Positions 8,009 to 15,143 of a stretch of DNA of 64,000 nt are shown piece by piece. Position 1 is the stretch's first letter. Each line of letters begins with the position of its first letter. The notes below the pieces were generated by a model that searched no databases, was not told the DNA's origin, and was given only the letters and a program-made list of their open reading frames with translations. This stretch comes from UBA981 sp942490995 (GTDB lineage Bacteria; Pseudomonadota; Gammaproteobacteria; Ga0077536), in NCBI GenBank assembly GCA_942490995.1, contig CALOBG010000055.1, positions 16,058 through 80,057 of the forward strand, read 5' to 3'. Both the position numbers and the translations under genes were made by a program.

Positions 8009-10024
8009 ATGACCACGACCCTGCGCACGAACTGCCCGCGTGACTGCTACGACGGCTGCGGCATTATTGTCGAACGCCGTGAGAGCGGGCGCCACCGCGT
8101 ACTCGGTGATCCCGACCACCCGGTATCGCGCGGCAAACTGTGCAGTAAATGCGCGCTTGCCTATAACGGCGTGTGGCAGGATCCCGCGGCACGCCTGACC
8201 ACCCCCTTACGCCGCGTCGGCGCGCGCGGCAGCAACGAGTTCGAAGCCATTTCGTGGGACGAAGCGCTGGACGCCGTCGCCGAACGCATGAACGCCGCGC
8301 GCAGCGAGCACGGCGCAGCATCGATCCTGCACACCCATTATTCCGGCACCCTGTCGCTGATCGGATTCCTGTTCCCGAACCGTCTGTTCAACTACCTCGG
8401 CGCCTCCGAAGTCGATCCCGACAGTATCTGCAATGCCGCCGGGCACGTCGCCTGGAATCTGCAGTTCGGCAGTTCGATCATGGGTTTCGATCCACGCACG
8501 GCGAAAGACGCCGGCTGCATTCTGGTGTGGGGCGCCAACCCCTCCCACTCGGCGCCCCATGCCCACGAGCACTGGTTGCGCGAAGCGCCGGGCAAGGTCG
8601 TGGTGGTCGACCCAATCCGCACGGAAAGCGCCGACGCCGCCGATCTGCATCTGCAGCCGCGGCCGGGCAGCGATGCGGCGCTCGCCTTCAGCCTGTTGCA
8701 TTGTCTGCGCGCCGACGGCCATTTCGATAACGACTATATCGCCGCCCACACCCTCGGCTACGAGGAAATCGCCGCCGACATCGAACGTGCCACCCCGGCC
8801 TGGGGCGAAGCGCAAACCGGCGTTGCCGCAGCCGATATCCGTCAGGCCGCGGCGCTGTACGGCGCCGGACCGAGCCTGCTGTGGTGCGGCCAGGGCCTGC
8901 AGCGGCAAACCACCGGCGGCAACATCATGCGCGCCGTCGGTCTGCTGCCGGCATTGACCGGCAATATCGGCAAACCCGGCGCCGGCTTCTGTTACCTCAA
9001 CATCACCCCGGTTTTCGCCGGTATCGATCTCGACTGGCTGGGCGGTGCGCCGATCGCACGTGAAGGCGGTAAGAAGGTCAGCCATATGCACCTCGCCGAG
9101 CGCCTCGCCGGCGACGAGTTCAAACTGTTTTTTTCGTGGAACACCAATCCGCTGGCCTCGGCGCCGGAGCAGCAGCGGCTGCGCGCCGCGCTCAAGCGCG
9201 ATGACCTGTACACCGTAGTCTGTGACGTGTTCATGACCGATACCGCGCGCCATGCGGACATCGTGCTGCCGGCGGCCAGTTTTCTCGAATATGACGACAT
9301 CACGTTCAGCTACTTTCATCTGCATATGGGCGCGCAGAGCAAGATCAGCGAGCCGCTCGGACAATCGCTGCCCAATGCCGAAATTTTTCGCCGCCTGGCC
9401 GCCACCATGGGGCTCGATGAACCGGCGTTGTTTGAAAGCGACGAAGATCTCATCGCGACCATGATGTCGCAGATGGATCCCGGGTTTGATTTTGAAGAAC
9501 TGAAGCGGCGTGGCTTTTTTTCGATCAGCGAACAGCCGGCGCCGTGGTGGTCCGAGCAGCGCTTCGAAACGCCGAGCGGGCGCATTGAGATAGCCTCGAG
9601 CGCGGCCGAAGGTATGGGCCTGCCGCGCACCCCGCAGCCGTGGGCTGACGCCGATCCCGACGATGGCCGTCTGCGTCTGCTGACGCCGGCGTCGAAATGG
9701 CGCCTGAACGATTCCTATGCCAACGATCGCCACATCAGCGAGCGCAGCGGTGGCGCCGCTCTGCATCTGAATCCCAGCGATGCGGCGCGCCTGCGCGTTC
9801 ACGACGGTACCCGTGTGAAAGTCAGCAACGCCAGCGGCGAAATCGCCCTCACCGCGCGCCTCGACGATGCGGTGCTGGCCGGCACGGCGGTGTCGTACAA
9901 GGGTCGCTGGCCGAGTCTGGAAGCCGATCAGCGCAACATCAACTTCGTGCACCAGGCACAGGTGGCCGATATGGGCGAAAGCACAAGTGTCCACTCAACG
10001 CTGGTCAACGTTACTCCGGTCTAG
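8009..10024 (+). CDS. Molybdopterin-dependent oxidoreductase with 4Fe-4S cluster
   Basis: A 671-residue DMSO-reductase-superfamily catalytic subunit. The cluster ligands are C9-x3-C13-x3-C17-x27-C45. C141 (DSICNAAGH) sits where formate dehydrogenase and related enzymes supply the Mo or W ligand. The bis-pterin-binding segments VWGANPSHSAPHAHEH and FFSWNTNPLASAPEQ are present, with a C-terminal dinucleotide-binding beta-barrel (about 550-671). No Tat signal, so it is cytoplasmic. No electron-transfer subunit is adjacent, and the next genes are a hydrolase and a decarboxylase-like protein. The substrate is unknown. It is only distantly similar to the enzyme at 15140. Confidence 0.85.
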   Translation: MTTTLRTNCPRDCYDGCGIIVERRESGRHRVLGDPDHPVSRGKLCSKCALAYNGVWQDPAARLTTPLRRVGARGSNEFEAISWDEALDAVAERMNAARSEHGAASILHTHYSGTLSLIGFLFPNRLFNYLGASEVDPDSICNAAGHVAWNLQFGSSIMGFDPRTAKDAGCILVWGANPSHSAPHAHEHWLREAPGKVVVVDPIRTESADAADLHLQPRPGSDAALAFSLLHCLRADGHFDNDYIAAHTLGYEEIAADIERATPAWGEAQTGVAAADIRQAAALYGAGPSLLWCGQGLQRQTTGGNIMRAVGLLPALTGNIGKPGAGFCYLNITPVFAGIDLDWLGGAPIAREGGKKVSHMHLAERLAGDEFKLFFSWNTNPLASAPEQQRLRAALKRDDLYTVVCDVFMTDTARHADIVLPAASFLEYDDITFSYFHLHMGAQSKISEPLGQSLPNAEIFRRLAATMGLDEPALFESDEDLIATMMSQMDPGFDFEELKRRGFFSISEQPAPWWSEQRFETPSGRIEIASSAAEGMGLPRTPQPWADADPDDGRLRLLTPASKWRLNDSYANDRHISERSGGAALHLNPSDAARLRVHDGTRVKVSNASGEIALTARLDDAVLAGTAVSYKGRWPSLEADQRNINFVHQAQVADMGESTSVHSTLVNVTPV

Positions 10025-10045
10025 AACGGCCGCGGCAGTACCGAT

Positions 10046-10915
10046 ATGACCAGCACGCCGAGTGACGGCTTCGAACACGCCGAGGTGACGCTGCCCGGCG
10101 TGCGTCTGCACTACGTCTGCGCCGGGCACGGCGCGCCGGTCGTATTGCTGCACGGCTGGCCGCAGAGCTGGTACGAGTGGCGCGAAGTCATGGTGCTGCT
10201 CAAGGACGATTACCGGCTCATCGCGCCCGATCTGCGTGGGCTGGGCGATTCCTCGGTGCCGGACAGCGGTTATGACACCGACACCATCGCCGCCGATATC
10301 TGGGCGCTCATGCACGACCACCTGGGCCACCAGCGTTTCGCCGTGGTCGGGCACGACTGGGGCGGCCCGGTGGCCTACGCGCTGGCTGCCGGCCATCGCG
10401 AGTCGGTTACCCGCCTGGCGATCCTCGACGTTGCAATCCCCGGCGACGGCGCGGCCAATATCAGTCAGGGTGGACGACGCTGGCACCATGCGTTTCACCA
10501 GAGCGCCGACCTGCCGGAAGCGCTGGTCGCCGGCCGCGAAGACATCTATCTGGGCTGGTTCTACCGCAACTACGGCGCCCGGCCGGATGCCATCGCGCCG
10601 GCGGCGGTGAACGAGTATCTGCGTAGCTATCGTGATCCCGCCACCCTTCACGCTGGGTTTGAGTACTACCGTAATATTCCACGCGATATCGAACAGAACC
10701 AGGCGCATGTCGCCGCCGGTATGCTGCCCATGCCGGTGCTGGCGCTGGGCGGCAGCGCGGGCTGGGGACGTGGCGCGGAAGTGCTCGAAAGCTGTCGTCG
10801 CGTCGCCAGCGACGTACGCGGCGGGGTGATCGACGATGCCGGCCACTGGCTGCCGGAAGAACAGCCGGCCGTGATCGCGGCGCGGCTGCACGAGTTCCTT
10901 GCCGAGCAGACGTGA
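10046..10915 (+). CDS. Alpha/beta hydrolase, epoxide-hydrolase-like
   Basis: 289 residues. The oxyanion motif is HGWPQ (36-40), the nucleophile elbow VGHDWGG gives D104, and the catalytic His is in DDAGHWLPEEQP near 268. An Asp nucleophile with HGWPQ points to epoxide hydrolase or haloalkane dehalogenase rather than an esterase. It lies 21 bases after the molybdopterin gene and overlaps or nearly touches the next gene, so the three probably form one operon. The substrate is unknown. Confidence 0.85.
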   Translation: MTSTPSDGFEHAEVTLPGVRLHYVCAGHGAPVVLLHGWPQSWYEWREVMVLLKDDYRLIAPDLRGLGDSSVPDSGYDTDTIAADIWALMHDHLGHQRFAVVGHDWGGPVAYALAAGHRESVTRLAILDVAIPGDGAANISQGGRRWHHAFHQSADLPEALVAGREDIYLGWFYRNYGARPDAIAPAAVNEYLRSYRDPATLHAGFEYYRNIPRDIEQNQAHVAAGMLPMPVLALGGSAGWGRGAEVLESCRRVASDVRGGVIDDAGHWLPEEQPAVIAARLHEFLAEQT

Positions 10916-10992
10916 ATCCCGTTGCGGCGCTCCCCGCCGCCGTTGCCGCGCCTGTTCGCACCATCCCCGCCACTGCTGGAGTTAAGCCGACG

Positions 10993-11349
10993 ATGAACGA
11001 ATCCAAACGCGATAAGGGCCGCGCGCTGCTCGAAAAACTGTGCGGAGATCCTGACGGTGTCAACGCATTTCCGGAAAAATTCCGCGATTACACCCTCGAG
11101 CACCTGTTCGGCGACGTCTGGCAGGGCGAAGCGCTGGCGCTGGCCGAGCGCTCGCTGGTCACCTGCACGATCCTGACCGCGCTGGCCCGCGAGCCCGAAC
11201 AGCGTTTCCACTTCGCCGCCGCCAGGCGTCTCGGTGTGCCGCGCGAAAAGCTGCTGGAAATGATCACCCACACCGCGCAATACGCAGGCTGGCCGAACGC
11301 TGTCGGTGCGCTGCGCAGCCTGAACGAAGTCTGGCCCGAACAGGATTGA
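10993..11349 (+). CDS. Carboxymuconolactone decarboxylase-family protein
   Basis: About 118 residues of an all-alpha AhpD-like fold: FRDYTLEHLFGDVWQGEALALAERSLVTCTILTALAREPEQRFHFAAARRLGVPREKLLEMITHTAQYAGWPNAV. The family includes gamma-carboxymuconolactone decarboxylase; the AhpD CxxC is absent, so peroxidase activity is unlikely. A GTG at 10912 overlapping the hydrolase stop would add 27 Ala/Pro-rich residues. I prefer ATG 10993, with GGAG upstream and an N-terminus that matches the family. Confidence 0.75.
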   Translation: MNESKRDKGRALLEKLCGDPDGVNAFPEKFRDYTLEHLFGDVWQGEALALAERSLVTCTILTALAREPEQRFHFAAARRLGVPREKLLEMITHTAQYAGWPNAVGALRSLNEVWPEQD

Positions 11350-11367
11350 CCGACCAGACCGGCGACG

Positions 11368-11994
11368 GTGATCGATCTTTATTGTGAACGGCTCGCGCCG
11401 GGACTCGGCGGCGAGCCGCTCAATGCGCTGACCAACCTCGGTTTCCTGTGCGCGGCACTGCTGTGTATGCGTGCCGCGGCGCGTCGTCATCAGGTCGACA
11501 GTGCGGTTATGGCCACTGTGCTGTTCGCGATCGGGGTCGGCAGCACGATGTTCCATACCTTCGCCACGCGCTGGGCGGAATGGCTCGACGTGATCCCGAT
11601 CGTGGTTTTCGAACTGATATTCCTGGGCTGCTATCTGCGACGCTTGTGCGGCTGGCGGTCGTCATCAACCGCGCTCGCGCTTGGCGCGTTCGTCGTCAGC
11701 CTGGTAGTCGCGGCGTGTCTGCCGCCGTGGTTGAACGGATCGCTGGGCTATGTGCCGGCCGCGCTTGTGGTCCTCGCCCTGGGCGTCGATTATGCCGGAC
11801 GCGAGACGCGTTATGGCGTACTCGCCGCGGGTGGTCTGTTTGTGCTGTCGCTGCTCGCGCGCAGCGTCGATAACGCGCTGTGTCCGTGGTGGCCTTACGG
11901 CACGCACTTTGCCTGGCATCTGCTCAATGCGCTGGTGCTGTATCTCTTGCTGCGCGCCTTTATCGACAGCCGACGTTATCAGCCGGCCGCCTGA
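11368..11994 (+). CDS. Ceramidase-family (CREST) integral membrane hydrolase
   Basis: 208 residues, about seven membrane helices, GTG start. The segment GSTMFHTFATRWAEWLDVIP carries the Ser, His and Asp, and THFAWHLLNALVLY carries the two later His residues, that mark the CREST superfamily (alkaline ceramidases, adiponectin receptors), in which three His and an Asp bind zinc. Bacterial members are mostly uncharacterised membrane amidases. It is the last gene of the rightward run starting at 8009 and is convergent with the frameshifted VPLPAA gene. Confidence 0.75.
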   Translation: MIDLYCERLAPGLGGEPLNALTNLGFLCAALLCMRAAARRHQVDSAVMATVLFAIGVGSTMFHTFATRWAEWLDVIPIVVFELIFLGCYLRRLCGWRSSSTALALGAFVVSLVVAACLPPWLNGSLGYVPAALVVLALGVDYAGRETRYGVLAAGGLFVLSLLARSVDNALCPWWPYGTHFAWHLLNALVLYLLLRAFIDSRRYQPAA

Positions 11995-12013
11995 CGCGGC
12001 GCATTGCAGGCTG

Positions 12014-12885
12014 TCAGAGTCTGCGGCGGCGCAATCCGAGCAGCAGCGCCGGCGTAAATAACCACAGCGCGGCGGGCAACGGTACGCCGGCCGCAACCAG
12101 CGCGGCGGTATTGACCCCGGGCGCGAAGCTGATGTTGAGGCTGTCGGTGGCACTGACGCTCTGCCCGTCGCCATCGGCGAACGCATACAGGTAAACGCCG
12201 AGGTAGAACTGCTGCGCGGTAACGCTGCCGTCGGCAACCACGATGCTCAGGGAATCGCTAAGGTTGACGGTGGGATTGGTAGCCGTTTCCTCGAACGGGT
12301 TCGGCACCGCGAACGGATCGGCCGGCACCGAGTCAACGCCGCTTAGAAAAATGAATCCGGTGCCGAGGCTGGCCGCACTGGCGGCGTCGACCGGCGTGTT
12401 GAGGAAGCCGGTGAGCGCATCGACAGTGAACAGAAACGCCAGCGCGCCGAGGCCGGTTTGCATGCCGCCGTTGTCGTTGACGACCGAGCCGGTCAGGGTG
12501 ACATCGAGGGTAATGGTCTCGCCGCTGCCGGTATAGGTGTAGCCCTGCACCGCGGCGGCGACCGCGCCGGCGAAACCGTCCGCATTCGAATGCGCGCTTA
12601 CCTGCAGGTGCGGGAGACTGAGTCCGCCGACGACTTCGGCGTGCGCCGTGGCGCCGCGCGCCGCATCGCCGATCGTTGACGACGCACTGAGTTGGATAAC
12701 ACCGCCGCCGGCGGCGAAGGCGGCGCCCGGCCCGCCCAGGCCGTCGATCAGGTTGGCGTCGTCGCACACGCCGGCACAATCCGCGGTGACCACCGAACTC
12801 AGGGTGCCCCATTCGGTCAGGGTGCGGCCAGCGCCGGCACATGCAGGGTCGCGACCAGGATCGCAAGTCTGAACAGCTTTTGCAT
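12014..12885 (-). pseudogene. Exported protein with VPLPAA C-terminal sorting segment, interrupted by a one-base frameshift
   Basis: The C-terminus carries the PEP-CTERM-like tripartite sorting signal VPLPAALWLFTPALLLGL followed by RRRR, preceded by a roughly 260-residue beta-rich secreted domain. In that frame the open reading extends to 12997 but has no signal peptide. One frame over, ATG 12885, preceded by GGAG, starts a classic signal peptide (MQKLFRLAILVATLHVPALA) that hits TGA at 12819-12817. Adding one C to the CCC at 12820-12822 joins the two as ...ALAAPLTEWGTL. The gene is therefore broken by a one-base deletion, or the base is missing from the assembly. Function unknown; probably a surface or matrix protein. 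Confidence 0.75.
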
Positions 12886-13004
12886 CACCAGCTCCGTGGG
12901 CGTGGACGGTGATGTTGATCCTAGCCGCGCCGGGCCCGCGGATCTGCATCCGACGGCCGCCAAAAGTGTGAACCAGGCCACCCTTGGGCCCGGCCACGCG
13001 GTGC

Positions 13005-13868
13005 TCAGGGTTCGCTGCCGAGCTTCAGCGGCAACGATTCATCCCGGATCCATTCCGACATCGAACCATCGTAAACCGCGATATTGTCCTGCCCGCACAG
13101 GTTCAGCGCCAGGCAATCCATGGTCGCCGAGATGCCGCCGCCGCAGTAGGTGATGACTTTGTCCGCTTCCAGCGCGCCGTTGCCGGCGAACAGTTCGCGG
13201 AGCTGCGCGGGCGGCAGAAACTCACCCGTTTCGGGGTTGATCAGGGATCCGTAGAACACGTTATGCGTACCGGGCAGGTGACCGGGCCGGCCGTACTGAT
13301 TTTTTTCACCGGAATAGACCTCCGGCGACAGCGCATTGATGGTTACCGCGCCGGCGGTGTCGAGCATGTCGTTCTTGTCCACCCACATCTGCGGGCGCGG
13401 CCTCGCGCTCAGTTTCCCGGGCGGGTGTGCCGGCGCTGCGTCGCTGACCGGGCGTTTTTCGCGCTGCCACTTCTCCCAGCCACCATCGAGCACCGCAACA
13501 TTGTCGAAACCGATCGAGCGCAACATCCACCATACCCGTGTCGACCACATCGGCATGCCGGTGTTGTAAAGCACCACCGCACTGTCGTCGCCGACGCCGT
13601 GGCCGGCCATCGTGGCGGCAAAAATTTCGGCGGGCGGCATCATGAACGGAATGGGATTATTGCGATCGGACAGCTCCGCGATCACATCGAGGAAGCCGGC
13701 GCCGGGGATATGCGCTGCCGCCCACGCCTCGCGGCCGCTGTGCGGCTGGTAGCCGAATCCGTCGGTTTTCGGCAGCAGGGTGATGGTGGTATCGAAAATG
13801 CGCAGGCTGGGGTCATCAAGATGGTCGGCCAGCCAGGCGGTAGAAACCAGAGGTCCGTTCAGACGCAT
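13005..13868 (-). CDS. Thiosulfate/3-mercaptopyruvate sulfurtransferase (tandem rhodanese)
   Basis: 287 residues with an inactive N-terminal rhodanese domain (about 5-140) and a catalytic C-terminal one (160-285). The active-site cysteine is C242 in ITYCGGGISAT. It transfers sulfane sulfur from thiosulfate or mercaptopyruvate to cyanide or a thiol acceptor. The CGGGIS loop does not let me choose between thiosulfate and mercaptopyruvate. GGGGAG precedes ATG 13868. Confidence 0.88.
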   Translation of the reverse strand: MRLNGPLVSTAWLADHLDDPSLRIFDTTITLLPKTDGFGYQPHSGREAWAAAHIPGAGFLDVIAELSDRNNPIPFMMPPAEIFAATMAGHGVGDDSAVVLYNTGMPMWSTRVWWMLRSIGFDNVAVLDGGWEKWQREKRPVSDAAPAHPPGKLSARPRPQMWVDKNDMLDTAGAVTINALSPEVYSGEKNQYGRPGHLPGTHNVFYGSLINPETGEFLPPAQLRELFAGNGALEADKVITYCGGGISATMDCLALNLCGQDNIAVYDGSMSEWIRDESLPLKLGSEP

Positions 13869-13937
13869 TACAAAATCTCCCCGTGTTGAGCTCTAAGCCG
13901 GATTCTAGCAGGGTGGTGTCGTGAGCTGGCGCAAGGG

Positions 13938-13971
13938 GCAAAAACAGCGCCCCGGCGAGGCCGGGGCGCTG
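13938..13971 (-). terminator. Intrinsic terminator after alpha/beta hydrolase gene
   Basis: A perfect 12-bp stem CAGCGCCCCGGC / GCCGGGGCGCTG with a 3-base loop is followed, on the minus strand, by TTTTTGC. Confidence 0.85.
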
Positions 13972-14072
13972 CGTTCCCGAGGGAACTCGGACACGGCCGG
14001 TGTGGAAGCCGCGTCCTTGCCAATTCCTACGTCCGATCAGATGCGTTGGATCACTCGCGCCGCGGTTGGCCC
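13972..14072 (-). ncRNA. Structured 3' untranslated region or small RNA
   Basis: Between the hydrolase stop and its terminator, the minus strand has two more hairpins in a row. GGACGCGG pairs with CCGTGTCC around a 12-base loop, and GTTCCC pairs with GGGAAC. Three consecutive stems ending in a strong terminator resemble a processed 3'-UTR small RNA, but I do not recognise a family and no internal promoter is clear. Confidence 0.3.
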
Positions 14073-14906
14073 TCAGGCATTGACGCGGCGCACGAACTCG
14101 GCCAGTTCGCGGTTGAAACGCTCGCTGTCCTCGATGAACGGTCCATGGGCAATGTCGTCATACCAGGATGCGGTCGCGGTTTTGCAGTGTGCGAGGATCA
14201 ATTCCGACATCGCCGGCAGGACCGTGATATCGGCGCGGCCGTGGGTCACCAGCGCCGGTACCTCGAGCGTCGCCAGCACGTCGCGAGCATCGACGTCGCG
14301 CGCAGCGAGGCTCGCACGCACGTCCGGGCGCGCCGTCATGTTCCAGCACAACACCCGCTCGTAATCGAAGCGCGACAGCTTGGCAGCAAAACACTGCTCG
14401 ATGAACTTGCGCATGCCGTCGATGCTGGTTTCCAGATCAGTGGATGTCGCGGCGGCAAAATTGTCGTAAAAGCCGGGTCCGATCACGGTGCCGAGCGCGG
14501 CCTCGTTGAGCTGCACCGAGGCGCACACAAAGTTGATCCCGGCGATATGGCGATCGCCATGGGCGCGGACGTAGTCGGTCATGACCAGGCCGCCGTACGA
14601 CCAGCCGACCAGCACCGGACGGGCCAGCTTGAGACCGGCGATCACGGCCTGCACGTCGTCGGCCCACAGTCCGGAGTCGGTATACGCGCCCTGGTCGAGC
14701 GGCGCTTCGGACATGCCGTGCCCGCGCAGGTCCATGGCGACGAGATGAAATTCATCGGCCAGCGTGCTTTCGACCTGCTTCAGCCAGGTCATATAACATT
14801 GCGACCAGCCATGGATGAACACGATCGCCGGACCGGCGCGGTTACCCCACTCCATGACGTTCAGCCGCAGGCCTCCGCCGCCGATGACGGTATGTTGATT
14901 GCGCAT
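14073..14906 (-). CDS. Alpha/beta hydrolase, serine type
   Basis: 277 residues. The oxyanion motif is HGWSQ (32-36), the nucleophile elbow GWSYGG gives S103, and the catalytic His is in DIAHGPFIED near 254. A lid domain spans about 125-205. A Ser nucleophile separates it from the Asp-type hydrolase at 10046; esterase, peroxidase or C-C hydrolase activity is possible. It stands alone with its own terminator and is divergent from the second molybdopterin gene. Confidence 0.82.
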   Translation of the reverse strand: MRNQHTVIGGGGLRLNVMEWGNRAGPAIVFIHGWSQCYMTWLKQVESTLADEFHLVAMDLRGHGMSEAPLDQGAYTDSGLWADDVQAVIAGLKLARPVLVGWSYGGLVMTDYVRAHGDRHIAGINFVCASVQLNEAALGTVIGPGFYDNFAAATSTDLETSIDGMRKFIEQCFAAKLSRFDYERVLCWNMTARPDVRASLAARDVDARDVLATLEVPALVTHGRADITVLPAMSELILAHCKTATASWYDDIAHGPFIEDSERFNRELAEFVRRVNA

Positions 14907-15020
14907 GATTTTCCGTTGAACCCTCGAATGTCGACCTTGAGTGTAACCGCAGCGCGCGCCATTGCCACCGGTGGTGACGCATAATAGCCTGCCTGTACGA
15001 CCGCCGAGGAAGTCATTGCC

Positions 15021-15143
15021 ATGTCACTCAGCATCTTGCCCAATCCGTTCGCCTGCATCCTGCCGGATTTTCGTACCGGCAGCCGCGCGGCAGCGTCACA
15101 GACGAACATCGAACGGCTGCTGATAGAAGGCCCGTCGATATGA
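15021..15143 (+). CDS. 40-residue ORF translationally coupled to molybdopterin oxidoreductase
   Basis: A short ORF beginning MSLSILPNPFACILPDFRTG. ATG 15021 has GAGGA 10 bases upstream, and a -10-like CATAAT lies at 14980-14985. Its TGA (15141-15143) overlaps the ATG of the molybdopterin enzyme (ATATGA), whose own AAGG site is inside this ORF, so it looks like a coupled leader or small partner. It matches nothing I know. Confidence 0.5.
   Translation: MSLSILPNPFACILPDFRTGSRAAASQTNIERLLIEGPSI

Noticed and set aside
8207..9994. 595-codon open frame on the minus strand
   Set aside because: Exactly antisense to the molybdopterin oxidoreductase, which has clear motifs; long antisense frames are expected at this GC content.
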